Shown one piece after another: positions 1 through 5,756 of a stretch of 7,843 bases of DNA. Origin of the DNA: Hyphomicrobiales bacterium (GTDB lineage Bacteria; Pseudomonadota; Alphaproteobacteria; Rhizobiales; JAJFHB01); assembly GCA_021775795.1 (NCBI GenBank), contig JAJFHB010000502.1, positions 1 to 7,843 of the forward strand, written 5' to 3'. The translations under genes were made by a program, and so were the position numbers. Position 1 is the first letter of the stretch. Each line of letters begins with the position of its first letter. Below the pieces are notes generated by a model. That model was given only the letters and a program-made list of their open reading frames with translations. It had not been told where the DNA came from and ran no database searches.

Positions 1-261
1 ACCCAGCAGCGCCTCGACTGTCTCGCCGTCTGGCGCGAATGCCGCTTTTTTGATGAGCAAGAGCGTGCTGCGTTTGCCTGGGCGGAAGCTGTGACGTTGC
101 TTCCGGAAACCAAAGCGCCTGACGATCTGTACGAAGGGCTAAAGGAACACTTTTCCGATCAGCAGATCGTCGATCTCACGATCATCATTTCAATGATGAA
201 CACCTGGAATCGCCTTGCTGTAAGCTTTCGGCACCTGCCTGATGCACGATCAAACGGTTAA
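1..261 (+). CDS. Carboxymuconolactone decarboxylase / AhpD-family protein, C-terminal part
   Basis: This is the last 86 codons of a gene that begins before the window; it is open from base 1 to a TAA at 259-261. The visible part matches the C-terminal half of AhpD-like carboxymuconolactone decarboxylase-family proteins: a WREC segment near residue 11, an acidic helix (DEQERAAFAWAEAVT), a helix with HFSDQQIVDLT, and the closing NTWNRLAVSFR motif typical of the family. Members are small all-helical proteins, often with a CxxxH or CxxC redox site and peroxidase-like activity. That site would lie upstream, so catalytic competence cannot be judged here. The gene is co-directional with the outer-membrane protein gene that starts 127 bases downstream, but the gap and leader hairpin suggest separate control. 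Family assignment is fairly secure; substrate is unknown. Confidence 0.8.
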   Translation, partial: TQQRLDCLAVWRECRFFDEQERAAFAWAEAVTLLPETKAPDDLYEGLKEHFSDQQIVDLTIIISMMNTWNRLAVSFRHLPDARSNG

Positions 262-347
262 CAACATAAGATCGAAACAGAACAGGTTGCGGTTTCGCTT
301 GGACTCCTGACCGTTATTCGGCAACATTGGCGCTGTTGTGAGTCTCT

Positions 348-371
348 CCTGCTTTCTTGCAGGAAAGCAGG
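348..371 (+). promoter_or_regulatory. Perfect 9-bp hairpin in the leader of the outer-membrane protein gene
   Basis: Bases 348-356 (CCTGCTTTC) are exactly complementary to 363-371 (GAAAGCAGG), with a 6-base loop TTGCAG. The left arm can alternatively pair as CCTGC with GCAGG at 359-363, because GCAGG occurs twice; the two folds are mutually exclusive. The structure ends 6 bases before the GGAGGG ribosome-binding sequence at 378-383. It has no T-tract after it, so it does not look like an intrinsic terminator of the upstream gene. A role in mRNA stability or translation control is inference only. Confidence 0.4.
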
Positions 372-388
372 TGGGGTGGAGGGCTAAA

Positions 389-1075
389 GTGCCAATTAGC
401 AGATTTCTTCTCGGTTCAGTATCGCTCGCCGCTTTGGGTATGACTCAGGCGGCCGTTGCTGATGAGCCCGGCGCCCCGGGCGCTTTTGATTGGTCGGGTC
501 CTTATGTGGGTGGCAATCTGGGCGGTGCCATTCTTGATGGCGATGTGAGCAACGGTGCCTTCATCATTCCGGGGTCGCAGCAGGATCTGAATTCGGGAGG
601 TTTCACGGGCGGTGCACAGATTGGCTGGAACCAGCAAACGGGACAGTTTGTATTTGGCGCTGAGAGTGATTTCAATTTTCTGAACATCGAAGATGATGCT
701 CTGTTCCAGACAAAAACACCCGGTGTTGTCGAAACGGATTTTGACTGGTTCGCCACGGTTCGGGGCCGCGCTGGTGTGGCCGTGGATCAAACGCTGATCT
801 ATGCAACCCTGGGCCTGGCCATAGCAGATGCAGAAATATCTGTTTCAAATAGCGGCGCAACTGTTTCTGACAAGGAAACAACTCTAGGTGTTGTTGTGGG
901 TGGTGGCGTCGAGCATTGGTTCACGGATGCAATGTCGGGAAAGCTCGAGTATCTGTACGCCGACATGCAACGCATTGATGTTGGTTTTATTGGCCCGCAG
1001 GTATCGGCTAGCCCGCAGCTTCACATTTTCCGCGCCGGTATCAACTACCACTTCTGCTGGGGTCTCGGCTGCTGA
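389..1075 (+). CDS. Outer-membrane beta-barrel protein, Omp25/Omp31 type
   Basis: This encodes a 228-residue precursor of a small outer-membrane beta-barrel protein of the kind abundant in Rhizobiales (Omp25/Omp31, porin-like family). I chose the GTG at 389 because GGAGGG lies 5 bases upstream. It also gives a compact signal peptide: PISRF, a hydrophobic stretch LLGSVSLAALG, then AAVA with likely cleavage before DEPG near residue 24. An in-frame GTG at 338 would add 17 residues, has no ribosome-binding site and would place the leader hairpin inside the coding region. The mature protein starts with the characteristic FDWSGPYVGGNLGG segment, followed by Gly-rich alternating strands. A canonical barrel end (FRAGINYHF) is followed by an unusual six-residue tail, CWGLGC. 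Such proteins are structural or porin-like and contact LPS and peptidoglycan; specific function is unknown. The last 35 bases overlap the convergent acetyltransferase gene. Confidence 0.85.
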   Translation: MPISRFLLGSVSLAALGMTQAAVADEPGAPGAFDWSGPYVGGNLGGAILDGDVSNGAFIIPGSQQDLNSGGFTGGAQIGWNQQTGQFVFGAESDFNFLNIEDDALFQTKTPGVVETDFDWFATVRGRAGVAVDQTLIYATLGLAIADAEISVSNSGATVSDKETTLGVVVGGGVEHWFTDAMSGKLEYLYADMQRIDVGFIGPQVSASPQLHIFRAGINYHFCWGLGC

Positions 1076-1679
1076 GTTGAGCCGGTAGCCTCAATTCGCC
1101 TTTGAGCAGTCCGTAGTGATGCTGATCGTGCCGGCCCTCCCCAATAAACGATCTGACGTGACTTCTCAGCGTTCCCTCATTGGTGAAGCCCAGGGCTTCT
1201 AAAGCTCTCATAGAGGGTTCGTTGCCGGCGTTTACGTGGACGATGATTTTCTCCAGTCCGCGCACCTCGAACATATGAGAAATCAATCCCGCAGCGGTCT
1301 CCCTGAAAGCGCCGATACGCTTGTAGTCAGGGTGGCCGATCAGGAAGGACATCTTGCCAAAGCTGTGGGTTGTGTTGATGTCCATGCTGAGGATGCCAAA
1401 AAGCGTTTCGTCGCGCTTGCCGAACATTCCAACCAGGTAACGTGTCTGGTTGTCGAAGCCTGTGATGTAGGCTTGCAACTGCCCTACGGTGAAGTGACGG
1501 GCAGGCATGTTGAGAGGTGACATCACCTCCGGATCAGCGATCCAGCTGAGAAACTGTTCACTTGTATCCGAGGGCACGAGGCTGCGCAGCAGAAAGCGAT
1601 CAGTATTGATCGCGATTGCAAGATCGCGCGTTTCCTGATGCCCGATCTGAAAATTCAAACTCGAGCTGAAGGTATCCAT
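1041..1679 (-). CDS. GNAT-family N-acetyltransferase (RimJ/RimL-like)
   Basis: This encodes a 212-residue GNAT-fold acetyltransferase that would transfer acetyl from acetyl-CoA to an amine. The fold is recognisable in order: TDRFLLRSLVPSD (residues 26-38, beta1 and start), a core strand LFGILSMDI (93-101), strand KMSFLIG (109-115), the acetyl-CoA loop region YKRIGAFRETAAGL (119-132), a relaxed version of the Q/RxxGxG/A motif, then KIIVHVNAGNEPSMRALEALGF (144-165), the usual closing N-x-x-S-x-R-x-x-E-x-x-G-F block. The ATG at 1679 is chosen because GAGGAG lies 6 bases upstream. An in-frame TTG at 1718 would add 13 residues but lies within the 1700-1733 palindrome. The gene follows the nar-linked parvulin on the same strand after 185 bases, so it may be separately transcribed. 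The tail after about residue 195 is low in family similarity and lies antisense to the omp 3' end. Substrate unknown: protein N-terminus, antibiotic or small amine are all possible. Confidence 0.82.
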   Translation of the reverse strand: MDTFSSSLNFQIGHQETRDLAIAINTDRFLLRSLVPSDTSEQFLSWIADPEVMSPLNMPARHFTVGQLQAYITGFDNQTRYLVGMFGKRDETLFGILSMDINTTHSFGKMSFLIGHPDYKRIGAFRETAAGLISHMFEVRGLEKIIVHVNAGNEPSMRALEALGFTNEGTLRSHVRSFIGEGRHDQHHYGLLKGELRLPAQLSSRDPSRSGS

Positions 1680-1685
1680 CTGTTG

Positions 1686-1691
1686 CTCCTC
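1686..1691 (-). promoter_or_regulatory. Ribosome-binding site that decides the acetyltransferase start
   Basis: On the minus strand GAGGAG lies 6 bases before the ATG at 1679, an ideal Shine-Dalgarno match and spacing. It favours ATG 1679 over the longer in-frame TTG start at 1718. Confidence 0.65.
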
Positions 1692-1699
1692 GCGAGCCA

Positions 1700-1733
1700 C
1701 TAGAGCATTCCATGTCAACGTGAAATGCTCTAG
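1700..1733. repeat. 34-base near-perfect palindrome of the CTAGAGCAT type
   Basis: The outer arms CTAGAGCATT (1700-1709) and AATGCTCTAG (1724-1733) are perfectly complementary. Inside, CATGT and ACGTG can extend the pairing past one C/A mismatch, with one T-G wobble, leaving a 2-base centre. It sits 20 bases upstream of the acetyltransferase ATG. There is no T-tract on either side, so it is not a normal intrinsic terminator. Intergenic palindromes opening with TAGAGCAT are common in Rhizobiales genomes, so it is probably a dispersed REP-like element. That assignment rests on family knowledge and was not checked by a genome search. It could influence mRNA stability or act as an operator. Confidence 0.55.
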
Positions 1734-1806
1734 CGCACCGGGACTTGTCTTCCTGCCCCTTAGCGCATCGAACTGGTCGAGTAAACAATCCGCACGATGA
1801 AGTGTC

Positions 1807-1830
1807 AGGGCAGCTTCAAATAGCTCCCCT
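1807..1830 (-). terminator. Possible 3' hairpin after the nar operon (weak terminator or stabiliser)
   Basis: On the minus strand, 35 bases beyond the parvulin stop codon, AGGGGAGCT pairs with AGCTGCCCT (8 of 9 positions, one G/G mismatch) around a 6-base ATTTGA loop. The position fits the end of the nar transcript. No run of T follows, so rho-independent termination is doubtful; it may only protect the 3' end. Confidence 0.25.
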
Positions 1831-1864
1831 GTTCGCGTGCGCGATGAACATCAGTCTGAGTGTT

Positions 1865-2770
1865 TCAGTTCACCAGCGGATCACAGGCATCGTCGAAGTT
1901 GATGCCTTCGATCTGTGCTCGCCTGGCGAGGATCGAAATATATTGTGCTACCGCCCGAGACCAAGAGCTCGCCTCAAGCCAGGCGGCAATCCGAACTTGC
2001 ACGGCCTCGAAGGGAAGCTGTTCACCCTCGATTCGTCGATCAAGCACAACCACGTGATAGCCGAACTTGCTTTCGATAATATGTGGCCTGTTATCGTTGC
2101 CATCGATCAATCGAAGTCCGGCTTCGAATTCAGGAACAGTCGAGCCCGGCGACAGCTGACCAAGGCTGCCGCCACTGAGATTGGAAGGGCAATCGGAGTG
2201 TGCTGTGGCCAGTTCCGCAAATCTCTCCGGGTTTTCCTTCAGCAGCGCAACGATGCGTTCGGCTTGCATCCGCGCAATGTCGTGTTTCTGCCCCCGTTCC
2301 GCTTTGACGGCGATGAGTATGTGCCGCGCCTCACTGAGCGGTGCCGAGCGGAAGCGTTTCGCGTTGCGCTCGTAGTAGCTCCTGCATTCCTCTTCAGTAG
2401 AAGTAGGCGCTTCGACGGCGATATCGAGAAGTTGGCGGATCTGCGCGTCTTCGAGAGTTTCCTGGCGCCCATCTTCCAGAGTTTGCGGGTCTGCTTGGAG
2501 TTGCGAACTGAGAGCTTCCTGGCGCAGTAGCTCCCTGACACAGAGTGCGCGCGCAGCCTCTGCCAAAGCTGCCCCGGGTGTCTCCGCTGGATGGTTCTGC
2601 GCCTCCTCCATGATCTCCTGCTCGGTGATCATTTTGCCGTTCACCGAAACGTCTTTGATGACCGCTTTCGGTTTTGCGGGAACATTGGTATCGGGCTCAA
2701 TGTAGGTGGGATTGGCATTGTCACCCTTAGGGCCCGCTCCCAAAGCGGGATTTCGATATAGTTCAGCCAT
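1865..2770 (-). CDS. Nar-linked cytosolic PpiC-type peptidylprolyl isomerase (parvulin)
   Basis: This encodes a 301-residue parvulin-family peptidyl-prolyl cis-trans isomerase. The first 40 residues are rich in Pro, Asn and Gly and look disordered. Residues 41-140 form a charged helical SurA/NifM-like chaperone region. The parvulin domain spans roughly 146-247: SEARHILIAV (146-155), the SDCPSN-SGGSLG block (192-204), a PEFE element near 213-216, and ESKFGYHVVVLDRR (233-246). There is no signal peptide or membrane segment, unlike periplasmic SurA/PpiD, so it should act in the cytoplasm. The ATG at 2770 lies 5 bases after the narI stop with GGAG 8 bases upstream, so it is translated as the last gene of the nar transcript. 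PpiC-like genes directly after narI are known in other proteobacteria such as Pseudomonas aeruginosa. A role in folding Nar subunits, like NifM for NifH, is a reasonable inference, not shown here. Confidence 0.87.
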   Translation of the reverse strand: MAELYRNPALGAGPKGDNANPTYIEPDTNVPAKPKAVIKDVSVNGKMITEQEIMEEAQNHPAETPGAALAEAARALCVRELLRQEALSSQLQADPQTLEDGRQETLEDAQIRQLLDIAVEAPTSTEEECRSYYERNAKRFRSAPLSEARHILIAVKAERGQKHDIARMQAERIVALLKENPERFAELATAHSDCPSNLSGGSLGQLSPGSTVPEFEAGLRLIDGNDNRPHIIESKFGYHVVVLDRRIEGEQLPFEAVQVRIAAWLEASSWSRAVAQYISILARRAQIEGINFDDACDPLVN

Positions 2771-2775
2771 TTTTA

Positions 2776-3492
2776 CTACTCCGCTGGAATTCTGGGCGCG
2801 GCGCGGTGATGCCGCTGCCGAACCACCTGATAACCCGGCCGCCAGATGTAACGTACGGGCACGCTCAACATGTGAACCAGGCGAGTGAATGGGAAGATCA
2901 GTAGAATGCTCAACCCCAGGAACAGGTGCAGTTTGAAGACGATGGCAGCATCGGCGACGTGTGATGCTGCTGCCGAGTTGAAAGTGAAGATGCCTTGCGC
3001 CCAACTCATGAACTTAAGCATTTCGCTGCCGTCGAGATGCTGCATGGAAAACGGGATGGTCATCAATCCAAGCGCCAGCTGCAACCACAGCAAAATGATG
3101 ACGAGCGTATCTGAAAACGTCGACACGGCTCGCACGCGGGCGTCGAACAGGCGGCGATGCGCGAGGAGGGTGGCACCGGCAATGGCCACCACGCCTGCAA
3201 CACCGCCAGCTATGATTGCCAGCGTCTGCTTGGCGCCATGGCTGATGCCAATCGCATCAAACAGGGCAATCGGTGTGAGAAGCCCCACGAGATGGCCAAA
3301 GAAGATAATGAGAACGCCGACATGGAAGAGTACCGAGCCCCATACCAGTTGCTTGCGGCGCAGCAGTTGGCTTGATCCCGAGCGCCAGGAATAGGGTTCG
3401 CGATCATACCGCAGGACGGTGCCCAGGATGAGAACGACCAGCGCGATGTAAGGATAAATCCCAAAGAGAGCTGTGTTGATGTAACCGTGCAT
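2776..3492 (-). CDS. narI: Respiratory nitrate reductase gamma subunit (cytochrome b)
   Basis: NarI anchors the NarGH dimer to the inner membrane. It oxidises quinol and passes electrons through two b hemes to NarH. The 238-residue product has five hydrophobic segments, roughly residues 5-27, 49-74, 88-111, 127-148 and 182-204. His57 and His67 (in FHVGVLIIFFGH) and His189 and His207 match in position and spacing the four heme ligands of E. coli NarI (56, 66, 187, 205). Lys88 in HGAKQT corresponds to the lysine at the quinol site. Start: ATG at 3492, with AAGGAG 8 bases upstream overlapping the narJ stop codon, which points to translational coupling. The C-terminus has a basic tail (RQRHHRAAPRIPAE) facing the cytoplasm. 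Length is close to the 225 residues of E. coli NarI. Nothing looks damaged. Confidence 0.96.
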   Translation of the reverse strand: MHGYINTALFGIYPYIALVVLILGTVLRYDREPYSWRSGSSQLLRRKQLVWGSVLFHVGVLIIFFGHLVGLLTPIALFDAIGISHGAKQTLAIIAGGVAGVVAIAGATLLAHRRLFDARVRAVSTFSDTLVIILLWLQLALGLMTIPFSMQHLDGSEMLKFMSWAQGIFTFNSAAASHVADAAIVFKLHLFLGLSILLIFPFTRLVHMLSVPVRYIWRPGYQVVRQRHHRAAPRIPAE

Positions 3493-3504
3493 TGGAGTGT
3501 CTCC

Positions 3505-4218
3505 TTATGGCGCCTGTGTGGTGCCAGGCTCGCCCGGCTTGCGTTGATGAGCGCGCATCTGTCTCTGAATACGGTCGGTTCCGCAGGTGTTCTCACCGGC
3601 GTTGCCACCGAACGTGACGACTTCTTCTTCCCAGATGCGGTCCAGCGCTTCCAGGTCAGATGGGTCATCTTCCGGCTCGGCCAGTAGTTCACGCACCAGC
3701 TTTCCATCGGCCTTGCCGCGGGACAGTCTTTCGAGCACGACGAAAGCGTTGGCATAGACAGACTTGCGCTTGCGCAAACGTTCTTTGACGACCGTGATGA
3801 TGTGAGCGATCTGACCAAGCAGCTCCTGACCCTGCTCTACGGATTTGAGTGACAGATACTCGAGAAACATCGGAAGATAGTCGGGCAGTTCCTTGGCATC
3901 GATTTCGAAGCCATCTTCTTCATACATTGCCATAAGGTCGACCATCGCCTGTCCACGGTCTCTGCTTTCGCCATGTACGTGTTCGAACAAATGAAGAGAG
4001 AGCGTTCTGGTGCGGTCGAAGAGGAAGACGTAGCGCTCCTGAGCATCATAGAGATCGCATCTGGCGATGTCGTCCAGCAGACGCTCCAGCAGCTTGCATT
4101 GGCGGCTACCCAACTCGCCGCTTTCAGCGACTTTGGTCTTCAATTCCGGCACTGCCTCCTGCAGTTCCCGGGATGGGTAGGAGATCGCGAGGGAGAGAAC
4201 TTTCAGGGCAATATTCAT
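3505..4218 (-). CDS. narJ: Nitrate reductase molybdenum cofactor assembly chaperone
   Basis: NarJ is a cytoplasmic system-specific chaperone. It binds apo-NarG, promotes molybdenum cofactor and iron-sulfur insertion, and holds NarGH until it docks on NarI; it is not part of the final enzyme. The 237-residue acidic, helical product carries the family hallmarks: LSLAISYP near the N-terminus (8-15), LSLHLFEHVHGESRDRGQAMVDL (73-95), and ELPDYLPMFLEYLS (110-123). The C-terminal part has an IWEEEVVTFGG segment (195-205) and a low-complexity basic tail. The ATG at 4218 is chosen because AAGGAG lies 8 bases upstream and the start shares one base with the narH TGA; a longer open frame to 4335 runs back into narH and is not used. 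A 12-base gap leads to narI. Confidence 0.95.
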   Translation of the reverse strand: MNIALKVLSLAISYPSRELQEAVPELKTKVAESGELGSRQCKLLERLLDDIARCDLYDAQERYVFLFDRTRTLSLHLFEHVHGESRDRGQAMVDLMAMYEEDGFEIDAKELPDYLPMFLEYLSLKSVEQGQELLGQIAHIITVVKERLRKRKSVYANAFVVLERLSRGKADGKLVRELLAEPEDDPSDLEALDRIWEEEVVTFGGNAGENTCGTDRIQRQMRAHQRKPGEPGTTQAP

Positions 4219-5756
4219 CACACCTTCTCCTTGAAAACGTCGGTTGGGGTTTGAACCGTCCTGGTCCGGGTGCCGCCAAAGAGCCCCGTCTGTGAGGAGC
4301 CATCCGAGCAACCGTTTCCAAACGAGAAACCACACGAACCGCGGACATCGTATGCATCCTCGCTCACCTCCCGGTGGCTGGTCGGTATAACGAAGCGGTC
4401 CTCGTAGTTTGCAATCGCCATGACATGATACATGTCGTCGATCATCTGACTGGTCATGCCGACCTTCTCAGCGATTTTCTCGTCCGTTACGCCATCGACA
4501 CTCTTCGAGCGCATGTAGGCCCGCATGGCCAGCATGCGTTCAAGTGCGGAGACGATGGGCTCTTCTTTGCCTGCGGTGAGCAGGTTGGCGAGATAGCGAA
4601 CCGGAATTCGCAGCGAGCGAACGTCAGGTATGCCATCAAGCGCCCCTATCTTGCCCGATTGAGCCGCTGATTGAAGTGGCGACAGGGGCGGGATGTACCA
4701 GACCATCGGCAAGGTGCGATATTCTGGATGAAGCGGGAAAGCCACCTTCCAGTCCATCGCCATTTTGTAAACCGGTGACGATTTTGCAGCTTCCAGCCAG
4801 GCATCGGGGATACCATCCTTGCGTGCCTGGGCGATGACCTCGGGATCATTGGGGTCGAGGAAAATCTTGAGTTGTTCCTCGTAGAGATCCTGTTCATCCG
4901 ATGTCGAGGCTGCCTCGGATATCCGGTCTGCATCATAGAGCACCACACCCAGATAGCGGATGCGCCCGACGCAGGTCTCAGAGCAAACGGTCGGGTGGCC
5001 CGCTTCAATGCGAGGGTAGCAGAACACGCACTTCTCGGATTTACCTGAAGACCAGTTGTAATAGATCTTCTTGTAGGGGCAGCCGGAAACGCACATTCTC
5101 CAACCCCGGCATTTTTCCTGGTCGATCAGGACGATGCCGTCATCTTCGCGCTTGTAGATTGCACCGGAAGGGCAGGCGGCGACGCAGGCCGGGTTGAGGC
5201 AATGCTCACACAGCCTGGGCAGATACATCATGAAGGTATTCTCGAATTCGCCATAGATTTCCTTCTCAATGCCTTCGAAGTTGACATCCGCGGAGCGTTT
5301 GGAAAACTCACCGCCGAGAATCTCCTCCCAGTTGGGACCCCATTCGATCTTCTGCATGCGTTCGCCGCTGATCAGGGATCTGGGGCGGGCTGTGGGTGAC
5401 GCCTCGCTCTCGCCGGCGGTCTGCAAATGACCGTAGTCGAAATCGAATGGCTCGTAATAATCGTCGATTTCCGGCAGGTCGGGATTGGCGAAAATCTTCG
5501 CCAGGATGCGCCATTTGGCACCCATTTTCGGCTCGATCTTGCCGTTGGCTTTACGTACCCAACCACCGTTCCACTTTTTCTGGTTCTCCCATTCCTTGGG
5601 GTAACCGATCCCCGGCTTGGTCTCGACATTGTTGAACCAGGCGTATTCAACGCCTTCACGATTAGTCCATACATTCTTGCAAGTGACAGAACACGTATGA
5701 CAGCCAATGCATTTGTCGAGATTCAGGACCATTCCAATTTGTGCGCGGATTTTCAT
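4218..5756 (-). CDS. narH: Respiratory nitrate reductase beta subunit (iron-sulfur)
   Basis: NarH carries electrons from the NarI hemes to the NarG active site through three [4Fe-4S] clusters and one [3Fe-4S] cluster, on the cytoplasmic side of the membrane. All four ligand groups are present in the 512-residue product: Cys16/19/22/26, Cys183/186/191/195, Cys216-Trp219-Cys222-Cys226 and Cys243/246/258/262. The Trp in the third group is the hallmark replacing a Cys, giving the [3Fe-4S] cluster, as at Trp220 of E. coli NarH. The C-terminus holds the family segment RGSCGFSFGNGC (472-483). Length matches E. coli NarH (512). The ATG at 5756 overlaps the narG TGA by 4 bases (ATGA) and has GGAGG 7 bases upstream, so translation is probably coupled. 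The frame upstream to 5810 is inside narG and is rejected. Confidence 0.97.
   Translation of the reverse strand: MKIRAQIGMVLNLDKCIGCHTCSVTCKNVWTNREGVEYAWFNNVETKPGIGYPKEWENQKKWNGGWVRKANGKIEPKMGAKWRILAKIFANPDLPEIDDYYEPFDFDYGHLQTAGESEASPTARPRSLISGERMQKIEWGPNWEEILGGEFSKRSADVNFEGIEKEIYGEFENTFMMYLPRLCEHCLNPACVAACPSGAIYKREDDGIVLIDQEKCRGWRMCVSGCPYKKIYYNWSSGKSEKCVFCYPRIEAGHPTVCSETCVGRIRYLGVVLYDADRISEAASTSDEQDLYEEQLKIFLDPNDPEVIAQARKDGIPDAWLEAAKSSPVYKMAMDWKVAFPLHPEYRTLPMVWYIPPLSPLQSAAQSGKIGALDGIPDVRSLRIPVRYLANLLTAGKEEPIVSALERMLAMRAYMRSKSVDGVTDEKIAEKVGMTSQMIDDMYHVMAIANYEDRFVIPTSHREVSEDAYDVRGSCGFSFGNGCSDGSSQTGLFGGTRTRTVQTPTDVFKEKV

Noticed and set aside
299..327. Possible sigma-70 promoter: TTGGAC at 299-304 and CAACAT at 322-327, 17 bases apart
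   Set aside because: The -10 element matches the consensus at only three of six positions, too weak to list as a feature. Transcription-start mapping would decide.
338..388. GTG at 338 as the start of the outer-membrane protein
   Set aside because: No Shine-Dalgarno sequence precedes it, the added residues do not look like a signal-peptide start, and the 9-bp hairpin would lie in the coding region. GTG 389 has GGAGGG at good spacing.
416..790. Open frame of 124 codons on the minus strand inside the outer-membrane protein gene
   Set aside because: It is a shadow of the omp coding frame with no domain, no start signal and atypical composition.
1597..1615. GCGATC-N6-GATCGC inverted repeat, loosely like an FNR/CRP-type site
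   Set aside because: It lies inside the acetyltransferase coding region, does not match TTGAT-N4-ATCAA, and is explained by coding sequence.
1745..2530. Long open frame of 261 codons on the plus strand opposite the parvulin gene
   Set aside because: It is antisense to a gene with clear parvulin motifs and good start signals. Its translation shows no recognisable domain and no ribosome-binding site was seen.
4219..4335. Upstream extension of narJ to 4335
   Set aside because: It runs within the narH coding sequence; the ATG at 4218 has an ideal ribosome-binding site and gives a normal NarJ N-terminus.
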